Source of the DNA: Coleophoma eucalyptorum
Lineage: Eukaryota; Ascomycota; Leotiomycetes; Helotiales; Dermateaceae
DNA length: 64,000 bases
Reading direction: 5' to 3'
Assembly: GCA_026120035.1 (NCBI GenBank)
Contig: JALRME010000009.1
Span: 186,001 to 250,000 of the forward strand
Part shown: positions 10,502 through 23,425 of the stretch, one piece after another
How positions within the stretch are numbered: the stretch's first letter is position 1
Layout: each line of letters starts with the position of its first letter
Notes under the pieces: generated by a model
The model's input: the letters and a program-made list of their open reading frames with translations, nothing else
Told to the model about the DNA's origin: nothing
The model's database searches: none
Program-made: the position numbers and the translations under genes

Positions 10502-12004
10502 TCAGTCTTCTTTGACTAGACAAATGCTTTCAAACCACCTTGCAAACTCAACGCAAGGTGTATCAATAGCTCGCCAGAACACATCCGCAGCCCAGATGAT
10601 AGGGATTCCGAGGATGAAAATGCCTCCAAACCATGCAATTAATCGACCCCAGAAGTGGTCTGCACCACCAGCGAACGACCATATATATGGCATCCATCGA
10701 TGAGCCAGTACATCGAGGACCGGGCCATGCATGAGGTACAAAGCATAGGAGATACTGGCCAGGTATTGTGCGAGGGATGATGTGAAGAGCCGCTGAATAG
10801 CTGGCACTTGTTGACATGCAATGACAACCTGTAGACTTCCGAGAGCGTACCAAAAGAACGAGATGACGTCCCCACCAGTGCTATAGAATGGATCTGGAGT
10901 CATAGGCACAAGGTAGCGGAACACAGGCGTCTTGTCAGCGGCAGTATTTGGCCAGCCTGCGATAAATAAGGCAACGACAAAATTAACCATCCAGAAGATC
11001 TGCCAGCCTTTCGAAGCTACAGTTGGCTCTAGGTCGGCAGCTTCTTTATTTGCATCTCGTTCCGCCCGAGCATCTTGAATCAGTCCAATCTCTGCGATCA
11101 ATGCACCGCCCAGAAATTCGAATGCAGCCCAATGCTGGCATTTTAAGCAATAAATCATGATGCTGGACAGGAAAAACAAGCGTAGCCAGGTCTTACAGCG
11201 AGACAGACCACAGATCGTGACAAATAGTAGGAGTGAGTGGCCCATTTCGATCGGGATTGTCCAGAGATGCACATCATATGGCAGATTTTGCGTGATGTCC
11301 CAATTCCATGAATATGTTATCCTCCACACAGCATGCGTCCAATCCCAGAACTGAGCCCAAAACGAAGGCAAAGGCGTGCCAATCCACCCGAATCTAATGA
11401 ACAGCATGACCATAAAAGTCGATATGGTGGTTGGAAGGAAAAGTCGTAGGCCACGTCTGAAAATTGAAGACGAGAGCGTCGTGTGTAGATTAATATAATC
11501 CTTCTTGCGTGTCAATTTCAACGGCTTGTACGAGAGCACAAATCCCGAAATTACAAAGAAGACGTGCACCATCGGTCGCCCATGATACAGCACTCGCAGG
11601 AAGGGGAGCTGTAGTGGTGAGGAAGCAACATTATCGTCCTCAGCCGACAGCCCATACGAGTTCATATACCATCCCACATTCCCCTCGGTAAAATGGCAAA
11701 AGTACACCAGCAACGATGCAACACCTCGCAATCCATCTAGATAGCTCGTGGGGTAAAGTCGCTGGGGTTTGAAGAGGCCCGGTCGTAATCGTCGTTGGAT
11801 CGGGGAAGGGATGAGAAAGAAGACGAAGCGCAGAAGGGAGAACTTCGTTTGCGTGAGGGCGTCAGGTTTGGTTTCGCCCAACGAAATGGATGGGGCAGGA
11901 GAGGGTTGTTCGACTGTTCCGAGGAGAGAGTAGTCGTTCGAATTTGGTGTTCGTGATGATGTGGGGAAGATACTGGAGACGAGGCTCCGCACTTGTCGCT
12001 CCAT
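10502..12004 (-). CDS. Acyltransferase-3 family integral membrane protein
   Basis: This intronless gene encodes 500 residues starting MERQVRSLVSS. After a polar N-terminal tail of about 85 residues comes the family opening motif SYLDGLRGVASLLVYFCHF, whose His is the presumed catalytic residue. About ten hydrophobic segments follow, including FFVISGFVLSY and YALYLMHGP. These proteins move acyl groups (often acetyl) onto sugars, sterols or small molecules at a membrane. In fungi many sit in secondary-metabolite or cell-surface loci. The acceptor cannot be predicted. The gene lies between ALDH 1 and a laccase and has its own long upstream region. Confidence 0.88.
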   Translation of the reverse strand: MERQVRSLVSSIFPTSSRTPNSNDYSLLGTVEQPSPAPSISLGETKPDALTQTKFSLLRFVFFLIPSPIQRRLRPGLFKPQRLYPTSYLDGLRGVASLLVYFCHFTEGNVGWYMNSYGLSAEDDNVASSPLQLPFLRVLYHGRPMVHVFFVISGFVLSYKPLKLTRKKDYINLHTTLSSSIFRRGLRLFLPTTISTFMVMLFIRFGWIGTPLPSFWAQFWDWTHAVWRITYSWNWDITQNLPYDVHLWTIPIEMGHSLLLFVTICGLSRCKTWLRLFFLSSIMIYCLKCQHWAAFEFLGGALIAEIGLIQDARAERDANKEAADLEPTVASKGWQIFWMVNFVVALFIAGWPNTAADKTPVFRYLVPMTPDPFYSTGGDVISFFWYALGSLQVVIACQQVPAIQRLFTSSLAQYLASISYALYLMHGPVLDVLAHRWMPYIWSFAGGADHFWGRLIAWFGGIFILGIPIIWAADVFWRAIDTPCVEFARWFESICLVKED

Positions 12005-13386
12005 GGTGGGAGGCCTGATTACCTTAAATCCTGGTTCGTGCTGACGACGGTGACAACAAAGCGCGCCCGCGATAGGCTTATTCGGGGCTGCAAATGCAGG
12101 GGCGTGTGCTTTCGAGAGCAGTTCGGATTGGATAAAATGTGCGCCTTATGTAGGTACACAGTCGCACGACATAGGGGATGCAGAGGGAGAAAAAAGGAGG
12201 ATGGGAGAGGTATTCGAAGTCGATGATGGAGATATGAGGAGGAAGGATTGAAGGACGGGAGAGAGGGAAAGGGTGTGTAGAAAAAAAGGGTCCCCTAGTA
12301 GGGATAAGGAGCAGCTGGAGAAAGGAGACGAGGTCGAGTTCTAGTACTACTTTGGCGTGACTTGTTCGTATTCGAGCTCACTGGGCGCTTGGCACGCTAG
12401 GTCTACACGCTGTCGATAATGTCCACGGTATCACTCCTTACATCTCTGCATCTCTTTGGGGCGCAAGGTAGGGAGACTCAATACCAGAAGTAGAACCCTC
12501 TACTCCCACCATGCTTGTCCGGTTGTCTTGTCTCGGGACCTACGCCAATGATGCAGCTAGCTCCAAGAATGTGCCCTTGCTCTCCGCCACCTACTAACTA
12601 ACATTGCATGTATCAAGCCGTGCCGCAGACTGATTAGATTTATGACTGCTCAAATTTCTAAGGGGAAGGGCAATTAGTGTCTACTTGGCTCCTGAGTGAT
12701 ACCGGTACAACAGAAGAGGCACTTCGAGTGCTGAAACCTTGCTATACTTCTCAGCCGACACAGTAATGGGAGAATCCCAATGCCCTCACCGCACCGGTAA
12801 ATTTAGAACAGCCTTTCGTCCCATCCATGCTCTACCCGGCACCGTCTACCGTCGTCATTCCGCCGATCTTGACCCATCAATCCCGCAACATCAGACTGTT
12901 GGTGTACCGGCTCATGTTTCGGGAAGCGAGCAAGCATAAGGATGCCGAGAGGATGTGCGACCGGAAAGTCTATTCGTTTCCCGTGTGGTGCGGAAACTTA
13001 TTAAGTTTAGTAAATTAGGCGCGAATTAAGCGCGAAGAACAATCCCTTTGTGCTCTGTGGTGGAAGGTGGAAAGTGTTTACATGCGGTTAGACTTTCCTT
13101 TGATAAAGCACATTTGAATTAGCGAACAGTTGAGGTTGGAGATTGAAACTGGGATGATCTGTAGTCTTATGTCTATCGCTATTGCGGTATATAATGCCCT
13201 TCATCTCATCCTTTTTTTCCCCCATTAAAAATCATTACCGTTATCGTCAACTTTATTCATCATAACAACCCAACCAATTATGACAAAAAGGAAAGCCAAC
13301 AACCCCAACGCCGGCGCAATGCAATGCCTCAGAACTCCCAAAAATACGCTCCTCGAGTCATTTTGTCCACTTCTCCCCGTTCCAGT
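12005..13386. other. Long upstream region of the acyltransferase, no gene seen
   Basis: The 1.4 kb contains purine-rich stretches just 5' of the acyltransferase (around 12180-12300) and the 3' flank of the laccase. Small open frames near 12739-13018 overlap in different frames and resemble nothing known. I found no RNA gene. Confidence 0.45.
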
Positions 13387-15449
13387 TTACAAACCGGAAT
13401 CATCTTGCTTGTAAACACTGGTTGAATACCATGTATCCCAAGCCGAGCAAGTGGAATCCAATGTCCCAAGGTCCATCTTATTCGGGATTTCAGACGCACG
13501 CTCAAGGAATTGAACAGAAAATCCTTCGCCCACGTGCCATGCCTGATGACACAGTTAGTCATGTGTATAGTCGTTGGCCCCCATAAGCGAGGGAAGAGAT
13601 AGAAGAGAGGACTTACAATATGGCAATGCATCAACCATGCGCCAGGGTTGTTGGTAATGAATCCGATCACGAGCCATCCTGCACCTGGTAGCATGGCAAC
13701 ATCCCGACGGATAGGGTTTTGGAAGTTTAAGCCATCAACGCCAACCGATGAGAAGTTACCAGTGCCGCTACCTAGTACGGAGAAACCATGGCCATGGAGA
13801 TGGATAGGATGTGGGACTACGAATTGTCCAGGGGGGGATTCGATGATCCAGAATGACCACTAATGTATTGTCAGACATATTCTCTCTTGTAATGGGGTGC
13901 TCAATCTAGAGGCAGAAGGGAAACTTACAGTATCCGCATCAGGAAGCTCAAGGACACACAAGTCGCTAGTAAAGTTATTTTCGCCATCCTTAACATATTG
14001 TAGAGTAGGCTTGTCCCAATTAACAGTCATGGGTGTGCCATCGAGACTCCACTCGAACACACTTGCACCAGTAATATTCGAGGTAACCTGGGTAGGTCCG
14101 CCAACCGTCAAGGTCTTCGCGCTGCTGAATTGGTCCTTTGGTACATTTTTGGAGGCATAGGGAACAATCTGTGTCTCGTCGGTGCACGACTGTGTATAAT
14201 TGCTTCCCGTTGAGGTTGGAGTGGTGTTGTTGGCACCTTCGTAAGAGAAGATGGAGAGGATTTTGCCGTTGTTTGCATTTTCTCCACATCCGGACTGGAC
14301 TTCGGCACGGAACCAATAGCTATCAATGTTCTGGTTGGCTGTGAAGACAATATCATAACGCTGGCCAATACCCATGAATAGCCAATCTGCTTGGTAAGGG
14401 TTGATTGGCACAAAGTCGGCCTCGATGACGGTAAACTGATGGCCATCCAGGGATACCTTGAAGTGGTTATCCAGACTCGTGTTGATAAGTCTCAAGCGAT
14501 ATGTCTTGCCCTTCTGTAGAGACACTTTGTTATAGGCACCAGCAGTTCCGGCGGCGTTCATATTAGTGCCATTAATAACACCATTATCGGCGATGGGTGG
14601 TCCATTCATGGAAGCGTACAATGATGCCTGCCATGCTGATGGATAGTACAAATCCGAAAACGGAAGGGCTCCGAGATCTATATCGTAGTTCGCTGTGGCT
14701 GGTCCATGAATGACCATTGGACCGACAACTCCATCGCCATACTGTGCAGAGAAATGGCTGTGGTACCAGGTTGTGCCGTGCTGGTTGGCGAGGAACGTGT
14801 ATGTTTTTGACGATCCCGGTGGAATTGGGCACTCGGTAACTCCGCTCGCTCTACATTACTTAGCTAACATTCAGTGATTGCAAGATCTCACATACCCGTC
14901 CATGTCGTTGGAACCGGTTTGGGTAATGCCGTGCCAATGCATGCTTGTTCTGCATAAAGTCAGCACGTGCTCGATTCTGGAAGCTTAAAGCGCCACTTAC
15001 CCGTTATACTGAAGGCTGTTCTGGACTGTGATTGACAAAGTATCACCCCAGTCTAAAGAGTCAGTCAATAGCCACACGCGATTTGAAGGATACTTACTGG
15101 CTTCGATTACCGGACCGGGGAATTGACCGTTGACAGCAGCCATCAGCTTAGGCGTACCATCCGGTGCCAACGTAGTATCGGTAAGTTCAAGATGGTACTT
15201 GGATGCTATTAGCTCTAACCCCTAGAGAGTGGAAAGCTTCACACTTACAGATACTACTTTCCCCGTATTTGGCCAAGAGACCTCACTGTCAGTTGAGATT
15301 GAGTAGTCATCCGTCCAACACTCTCGTGAGGTTGGTCCGTTAGTGCAGCCTGGTGTAGCAGTAGCGACAGTGCGAGGCACATGGCGGGGAAGCACAATGG
15401 CCAAGCTCGAACCAATTAAGGAACTATAGATTAAGCTTGAGAAAAACAT
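13387..15449 (-). CDS. Secreted laccase (asco-laccase multicopper oxidase)
   Basis: Seven exons, 15449-15249, 15197-15098, 15052-15001, 14949-14896, 14850-13929, 13859-13617 and 13542-13387, give 575 residues. All four copper motifs are present: SMHWHG, WYHSHFSAQYGDG, HPIHLHGHGF and HCHIAWHVGEGFSVQF. A signal peptide (MFFSSLIYSSLIGSSLAIV) opens the protein. The C-terminus is DSGL, the plug typical of ascomycete laccases, normally exposed by processing. It oxidises phenols and similar substrates outside the cell while reducing O2 to water, with possible roles in melanin, lignin or toxin chemistry. The residue ten after the T1 cysteine is Phe, where ascomycete enzymes commonly have Leu; Phe is generally linked to a higher redox potential. 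The first intron was placed at the AAG acceptor 15200-15198 because only that keeps GKVVSYHLELTD in frame. Confidence 0.93.
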
Positions 15450-18194
15450 GATGTTGAGAAAGAAAGAGAAAAGGATCCAATGAGATTGTATTGAAAGAAT
15501 GCGATGCCAAGAGGAAAGTCTGAGCTGGGAGAGACGAAGAGAGAGGTAGTCTTATACAAAATTCCCCTCGTCCGACTGAGAGGATTTCCTGCAGCGAGAA
15601 CAACCTGAATTTTGGAATAATAATCGGACGAAAAATCTATTGGTTTCTTTACCAGGGTTCATGCACTGATCACCAAGCCATCTCTCAAGGCACATTTTGA
15701 ATGAGGCTTGGTATTTAAAAATCTGATATCTCTCTGTGCACGACAAGGTAGGTATGGACCAACACCAAGCCATTAGAAGCCGATGCAGCAGGTGGTGCTT
15801 GCCGAGAAGACCACCATGTCAAGCCTAGCTTCACATCTTCGACTGCTGTTGGGCCCATTCTTGCACTCAGGTATGACTTGAGGTAAGCCATGCATTGCAA
15901 TATTGACCGAAGGATACGGTAGGGAACATCCGGCAAGGTCCGATTAGCTTGAGGGAGGCAACCAGCACAGCGAGCTGTTCTGACAGCGGTCAATTGAGAT
16001 GACTAGAGCACGCTGCTGATCTAGAGGCCATCCACACCAGGCTTTCCATACTTGGCGCTCAAGCATGTGGCGCTTGCTCTGCTAGACGCTCAAGAACAGG
16101 GCTTAGATGCTATAAGAGGAGCGGCTTATCCGCGTAAGAATGTGGTAGGAAGGCACAAGCGTATGCGCCATCCAACCCCCTCCCCATCTTTCGCTACTAC
16201 TCGCCCAAACCATCCAAATTTAGCGAGTAGTAAACAGCTGTATTATTCTTGGAGTTGTAGTCAACGAGGAAAATATCTTTCACGTAAGGAGGTGTACTCA
16301 GGTCGTGGCAAAACAACGTGCACCAGTGATGGTTTCATGGCTGCATTCTCACATGTGCGCTTGTCGTGGCTCAAAAGCCTACTGCCTAGTGCACGATACT
16401 ACGCTACATACATGTCTTGACTCCACGCGCGACCTAGTTGAGAAGCTGTGCATACTGTCGACTACCGCATGCAGCTTGATTTGCAGTTATAGTCTTGGAG
16501 ATTTCGTGATAGATACAGAATCACCCAACAACTCAGAAGAATGGAAATTTACTGAAGCCTGCTTGGTAAGGTAGGGTACAAGGTATTGGCTGGTGGTAAG
16601 CTGACAGCCGATTAGCGAATGCCCAACTCATTCTCGGTGGCCATCATCTCCAGCTTGTGGATTCCTGGCTGGTCAATGTCTAGAATACCGAAGACCCGCT
16701 TCACTCCATTACAGGAATCCCCGATTGTGAGGATACAAACTGAGGTGGTGGTATACGAGTATCGCTTGAATAGATGGTGGTCTTCGCTGGTCTCGATGAA
16801 GGAAATCAATAAATGCAAGAACTGCTGCATGATGACACAAAGCCATTGGATATGCTAACGAAGGAAAGGAAATCGATGCGGGACACAAGCTTGGCAACAG
16901 CTGACGATAGTGAGATTCAGTCCAAGAAACAATGCCACTTCTTACGCCATATGTGAGCCTCATGCGTAGCCAACCAAAGGTCTATCTAATCTTTGTGTTT
17001 GCGACTAGGAAGGAGATCCTGTGGGAAGCATGATTCAGCAATATTGTATGTACGATGGGAAGGCTGTGGGGTGGGACACCAATAGGCCATCTCAAAAACT
17101 ATTTCGAGAAACCTGCTGATCTTATGGGGAAACCTAGCAAGCCAGGGTCAGCAGAGGAGATGTGCACTCAGAATTCCAAAAAAGATGCACCATGCGACAG
17201 GGCTGAAAATAGTGCAAGCATAAATCGCCTGGTGCTCTCTTGTCAGAAAGTTTACGAAATTAAACAGCGGTCAAAAAATGCTATTGCGGTGCAGATTCAA
17301 CGTTGCACACCTGAAGTCAATATATTACTCGAACTCTAAGGTGCACGCTCTTTGCCATTCGGCCGTAGTTGCATGGAAGCATCGTCATAACAACCTCGCC
17401 CAACACACAACGTTGGATCTTAGCGTATCAGCAGCTCTATTTCGTTGGGGTTTCAGGCGAGCTGGTTGCTGTGGTGGGTCGAGTTTGCAGCTTCGGATAC
17501 CCGCGTGCGCCTGTTGTGTATCAGGTGAGGAGATTGGATAAGAGCAATTGCATGGCAGGCCGAGTACTTGAAAATCGGTTGATGAGCTGTGCATGCTTTT
17601 GATGCCTGGCACCCCGCAAGGTGGAGTTGCAATGCCAGACGTAAATCCTTCTTGAACTGCAGTTCTTGATCACGGGGCTCCCCAAAGACGGGACGCAATT
17701 CACGCGGCTAAACAGTCAACAACACGATGATTACAGCGCGCCATGGACAGCTGGTCTCACCGAGTCGGGCATATACTTCTCCCCGACGTGCTTCAGCACA
17801 GTGGTACAGCCATCACTGCAGCCATTCTTGCATTTGAAAGTTGTTGTATTCATGTCAGAAAAGATGTGCATGTCCGACATGAAATGTGACAGAGTGGTGA
17901 CATGAGAGGTACTTCGACTAACGGTGAAGTGCAGAGACGATGGTGTCGCCGATGATGTCGCCGATGGTGGCAGCACAAAGTTGAGCATGCTGTCAATCAG
18001 TGTTGCACGAGCAAGCAGGACATCGTACTACCTCCCAGACGTTGCCATGACATTGCCATGTGTCTCGGAGACATTCGCACTTGCTGAGTCATCTTCCGTG
18101 TCTTCCCGCTTCGGCAACTTCATCTCGGGCCTCAGTCAAGCATTGCTGCTACGTCCATCCTAAGGATTTGCAACAGCAATAATTCGAGCTTGCA
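15450..18194. other. 2.7 kb gene-poor stretch
   Basis: This is the promoter side of both the laccase (minus) and the thioesterase (plus). Several frames of 60-120 codons overlap on both strands, and none shows a family motif or credible splice structure. The segment 17731-17988 (minus) is Ser/Thr-rich with a few cysteines but lacks a signal peptide and neighbouring exons. It may include degraded transposon or gene remnants; I could not show this. Confidence 0.4.
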
Positions 18195-19750
18195 ATGCCG
18201 GTCATAGTGAAGAGACTCAGAGCTCTTCCGCGATGCTTGCCGAGTATATGCAAAGCATCAGAAGCTGGTTTATCACAACCAAGGAGGCACTTCTCCTCCA
18301 GCGTTCCGTACGCTATCGATGGAGTCTATGGCGAGTTGACCGCCATGCGGACTCAAATACCGTTCATCCAGGCCTTGAAGGCACAGGTGGCAGAAAATGA
18401 TGGACAAGTGGCAGCGAAGCATGTACCGATCCAGGACCTAATCGATAATTCTCCGAAGACCATGTCTCAGAGCTATCACAAAGTTGTACGTTTCACGTGA
18501 TATCACTTTCTCTGATATGATACTAACATGTCCAGGTACTTCCTCTTGCTCGTGATCCATGGCTTCTAGACTCTTACATCAATTCTTCGGGACATATCAG
18601 ACTTGGAACCATTTTTATGGATCTGGACGCTTTGGCTGGAGTTATCAGTTTCAAGCACAGTGGAGATAACTTGATGAATGTGACAGCTGCAGTGGACCGG
18701 ATTACTCTCAAGCGACCATTGACATCAATCTGTGATCTAGAGCTGAGGGGGAAAGTTACTTTTGCCACAGGGAGAAGTAGTATGGAACTCTCGCTTCAAG
18801 TTGCCAAAGCACCCGAGGAAGGGAAGACAGTTCAAGAGGAAGATATTCTGATGACTTGTGCTTTCACGATGGTCAGCATGAGCGATCGAATAATAAAACA
18901 AAGACTAATCTAAACAGGTTTCATTAGACCCGGTGACCAAAAAGGCAGTCAATATCAGTCCGCTCAAAATCGAGAACGCGGAAGAACAACGTCTTTTCGA
19001 TCAGGGAAAGAAGAACTATGCTGCCAAGAAAGAACTGGCAAAGGCAACATTACGCAAGAATACACCAAACGACGAAGAATCCGATCTTATCCACGCTTTA
19101 TGGCTCCGCCAACTTGACTACCATGGTCTGATCCCGCTCCCAAGCTCTTCACTCGAGAGAGCTCTCACTAACAATTTCCAGATCCAAATACTCCAACCAG
19201 AAAACCCGCCAACGCAATGTACATGGAAGCCACCAAGATCCAATCTGTGCAGATTATGCAGCCACAATACCGCAATCGCTCAAACTTCAATATCTTCGGT
19301 GGTTTTCTCCTCCGGACCACTTTCGAGCTCGCGTTCACTTGTGCATCAGCCATATCGCACACAAGACCAACTTTTATCGCCCTCGACCCCTCAACATTCG
19401 AGAACCCCGTGACAGTTGGCAGCGTCTTATATCTGACCGCCCAAGTAGTGTACACAGACTCGCCAGTTGTTGACTCCGGGGATCCAAAAGCCTCATCGGA
19501 GGGCAGCACGCGCATCCAAATCCGGGTTGATTCGAAGATCCGAAATGTCGAACATGGAGAGACGAAACCGACTGGCGTTTTCAACTACACGTTTGAGGTG
19601 AAGAAGGACATCAAAGTCATCCCAGAGACGTATTCACAGTTTATCATGTATCTGGATGCGAGAAGACGCGCTTTGAATACGATTCAGAGCATCGACCCTC
19701 ATAATGCTGATGGTGACTCTGAGGGAAGTACCGCGGGTGTGCTGTCGTAA
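18195..19750 (+). CDS. Mitochondrial acyl-CoA thioesterase (ACOT9-like, double hotdog)
   Basis: Four exons, 18195-18485, 18536-18871, 18918-19125 and 19182-19750, encode 467 residues. The first 35 residues are rich in Arg and Ser with no acidic residue until residue 21 (MPVIVKRLRALPRCLPSIC), a likely mitochondrial presequence. Two hotdog units follow: one with SGHIRLGTIFMDLDALAG at about 115-132, and one with PQYRNRSNFNIFGGFLLR in the last exon. The pattern matches ACOT9-type enzymes, which hydrolyse acyl-CoA to free acid and CoA. All introns have clear branch sites (tactaac, cactaac). Expected role: control of the mitochondrial acyl-CoA pool. Confidence 0.9.
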
Positions 19751-20125
19751 GAATATTGATAGACTGTAAACTAGCATTTCATTTCTGGTTAAATTGTGGA
19801 TAGCATTCGAGTTCCCTGTACCAAGGTCCTTACATGTAAAAATGACTACTTGAAGTAACTACAACAAAAATAAGTATACTCCGCAGCTGAGGATTCGTAA
19901 AGGGACGATAGCAACGGTGGCCTGCAGAGTGCATTGTACGGGCTCTCGGCACCCCGAAACAGCCTGTTGCTTAATAAGACACTAATACATGAAGATTATA
20001 CAGATACAGACCAAACCCATTTTTTTTAATCCCCCCCCCCCCCAACAAAGACTTTATTTAAATTTCTCACTCTTTCAGCCCCTCCAAAAGAACCTTCACT
20101 GCAATCCCCTCTAAATCCATAAACC
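19751..20125. other. Intergenic with a poly-C run
   Basis: This short spacer lies between the thioesterase and the phosphatase-like gene. It holds a run of about 13 C preceded by T-rich sequence near 20024-20043. No gene is present. Confidence 0.5.
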
Positions 20126-21154
20126 ATGGCCGAAGAAACCTCTCCCATCATAGACCTCGAGAGCATCCTCTGCATCTCAGCCACAGAGCCTCTGCCCACG
20201 CTAGCAACCAGCACGATCCTATCCACGGCACCATTCCTCGCCATACCGGGAGGACTTAATCTCCGCGCACTCAGTAGCACGCCGGGCATCGCGCCGCATA
20301 AAGTATTCCGATCTGGGTTCCTCTCGCACCTTGGGCCGCCAGCGCTGGCGCAGCTCCAGAGCGCTTACAACATCCGGACGATCTTCGACCTGCGCAGCGC
20401 TGCGGAACGGGCCACCCGCCCATCGCCCGCGGTCCCAGGGGTGGAGACGGTGTGGGTGGCGAGTGAGAGCGACGCGGAGCGGGCAACGCTGAGCAGCGAG
20501 GAGTTCGAGAAGCGTGAGAAAGCCCGGGCGGAGAGGTTTGTGCGGGCGGAGGAGTTTGTGGGCGATGAGGGCTTGCGGGGCACGGTGAAGATGTATAGGA
20601 ATGTTTTGGATATGCATAAGGATCCGTATAGAGCGGTTTTTGAACGCTTGAGAGATGGTGGGGAGGGAGGGGTGCTGTTTCATTGTACGGGTACGTTCGA
20701 GGCCTTAAGTGCTTTTGTCCTATCCATGGATAAACAGCACGGAGTGAAGAATAGCTGACATTCTCCCATAGCGGGAAAAGATCGCACTGGTGTCCTTTCA
20801 GCCTTAATCCTCGCATTGGTCAACGCGCCGGAAGAAGTCATCTCGCAAGACTATGCACTAACACGTATTGGAGTTGAGCCATTCCGAGAAGTTCTGCTCA
20901 AACAACTTCTCTCGCAAATGCCTTCTGGGAAAATACCTCGGACCCCAGAGCAAAATCGTGCAGCTCCAGGCTTTGTGGAGATGTGTAGGATGAGGGGGCA
21001 AAATATGATAGGGTTCTTAAAAGCTATGGATGAATGGTGGGGCTATAAAGTTGATGAAGGGGTGAAATATAAAGGTGTGGTTGGCTACTTGAAAAGTGAG
21101 TTGGGATTTAGCGACGAGGATTTGAGAAGGATCAAGGAGAATCTGGGTGAATAA
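20126..21154 (+). CDS. Tyrosine-phosphatase family protein (Y_phosphatase3 type)
   Basis: Two exons, 20126-20690 and 20772-21154, encode 315 residues. Splicing rebuilds the catalytic loop HCTAGKDRTG (HCX5R), with the intron inside the Ala codon. Upstream features of the family are NLRALSSTPGI, a VFRSGFLSHL segment and a TIFDLRSAAE block that would carry the general acid. Members are dual-specificity or lipid phosphatases of little-known substrate in fungi. The protein has no signal peptide or membrane segment, so it is probably cytosolic. A charged, Glu/Arg-rich insertion at about 110-145 looks variable. Confidence 0.88.
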
Positions 21155-23425
21155 GTAGACATTATCTAGAAAGCCAGATTTGAGACTGGGGATCGGCTAT
21201 GAGACACGAAAATTTAGGTTGACGAAATATCGTCATATAAAGGTGAGCAAGAGAGTAGAATGCCTTATATCGGTTTTTGGTATTATAGTCGTAGATATCA
21301 CAATACTGATCAATTACATTAGCTCTCTTCTTATATACCTGTGTCTCCGCGACGTGAACAAGGTAAGCGAGGAGGACTTAAAGATAGGTCGCGTTTAGCG
21401 ACAACCGTGCTGGAATATGGAGTACAAAGGCAAGGGCGGTAGGTAGGGTAGGTACGCTCGAAAATAGTGCGGTTGATCTATGAAATCAGAGTACTGAGGA
21501 TGGAGCGAGCTGTTCATCGTATTCGTCGACCCGAACGTTGGCCAATAATCTATGAGCATTTGCCAATAAATCGTCGTATTTGTCAATCCGCTCTCGCCCA
21601 AGACTGTATCATGTGTGTTTAGGTTAAGAATGTAAAGGTCGGATTCCTCCTACACATCCCAGACCTTCAAGATTGTAGTCTGCATGAAGTCACACCCAAA
21701 GACATTCTAATTGACTCCGCTAAGACATTTCTTGCTGTTACTGTTTTCCTGGAGTTTGATCTCGGCCTCGCACTGGACAGTTGTAGTAGTGGTTTCGTTG
21801 TAGTTGTATCCACTCTCATGTCAGTCAATAGCTAGGGGATAGAATATTGTCTTGAATCCTCTCCACCGGCCGGCGTACAATACCACTCTAGAGATTGCTC
21901 GTCGGTCCGGATGGCCACCCGCCCAGTCATCTGGTCCGAGCTTGCACCCCTCCTCAAAAAATCAGCGATTGCACAGTCTTCGGTCGGGTAAGAACGCGCA
22001 GGACAGAATCTAAGTGCGCCTTGAATAGCTCTGATGGATATTATAGCCCAGTACTGACCAGCATTTGAGTGAAGCCAACAGTTCGAGGGTATTGGAGACC
22101 AAACATGCCTTGACGGTCGAACATGTACTCGCCATCAATACCCCAAGCCCGATTAGGTCGCTCATGGAGGGGCATTGATTTGAAACGTCGTTGGCGGATC
22201 CAGACCTGGTGGCAGATCGACCCGAAGCTGCACTTCCAGCCTGCACGTTCGCATGATTTCCGGTGCCTGGAGCCTCTTCTGGCGTTGACTATGTGGCCAT
22301 TTTCCGTCGGACCACCCCGGCAAACAATTATGGCTCGGAGACACCGAATCTCTACGCAATGTTGGGTAGCCGATTCCACTCTATTAATTACCAGAATCAG
22401 AGAATTTGGTTGTCGAGTATAGCACCATCAAGGTCTCTTAATTCTATGCATGAAAGTGGTTTAGTTTTGTCGTCGTAGGTCACTACGTAGTGTATGCACA
22501 TCCCAAAAGAAATCTCCCAATAGATAATCCAATGGTACGAATATTGTCTCATGATCGTATAGAAACTCTGTACGAGCTTATTCCGATATAGGGCGCCACC
22601 TTTGTCTCTACACTCATGGGCTGTTTAGGATTGCTTGAGCTCGGAAGCCTTGCCTCTAGATCGCATTCATCGAAGTCTTCCAGTGGTATCCACGGGGACC
22701 GTGCCAGCGATAAAGTCTTACGGGGCACAGGACGCAGGATGCCATGGAGACTACTGAACTTGAATCTTGCCTCAGACGTCACTAAGTGGCCCAACCGATT
22801 CAGAGGAGACTGAGATGCGCATGAGATGTGAGATGTCTACAAGCGATGAAAGGAGAGCCTAACGGCATACTGAGACTAGCGAGGAAGCGGAGGAAGGGGT
22901 CGTTGGATGAGCTGTGCCGTTTTGGCCGAGATGCGAGATAGGTCAGGCCATCATCATTCCGCTTGGCATTGTTTTCGTATGTCAAATCGATTTGCGCTCG
23001 CTCGCTTGGAGGTTGATAGGTGCTCCGGGGAAGCACCTGGACGCCGCCAGATTCAGCACCGTAGGTGAGGAGGTACAGCCGTAGTATGTCATGGGGGAGA
23101 TTGCTCGAAAGGGACCCCAACCGGATGAACCACTCTTTACGATCGTCACCTTCCTGTTGAAGAAGTTTGACGTGAGACGTGACTTAGGCCGGGACGGACT
23201 AACCTCTCGCCGACCGTTGACCTCCCCTCTCCCGCCCGGTTTGTGATGGCTCAGAAACGCGTCACTCATTCGGATTGGTGGTGGCCGATTCTTATCTCTT
23301 CCGCCGTCTTACCCTCGGCGCCGCCAGGGCAGTTTTGGGTGTTAATGTTTGTGTTTTGTGTTTGTCATGGCCACATCCTGACCCCGACTCAATCTGCTCC
23401 CGTGATGCACTAGCAGGCTTCGGTC

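Noticed and set aside
17731..17988. Possible small cysteine-containing secreted protein
   Set aside because: There is no signal peptide, the cysteines are few and the flanks give no exons; it is probably a chance frame.
20219..20816. Long minus-strand open frames opposite the phosphatase-family gene
   Set aside because: They are GC-rich shadows of the plus-strand gene and show low-complexity Pro/Arg/Ser content without any domain.
22010..22480. Overlapping frames on both strands suggesting a gene
   Set aside because: No domain could be recognised on either strand and no splice model extended any frame; left as intergenic.
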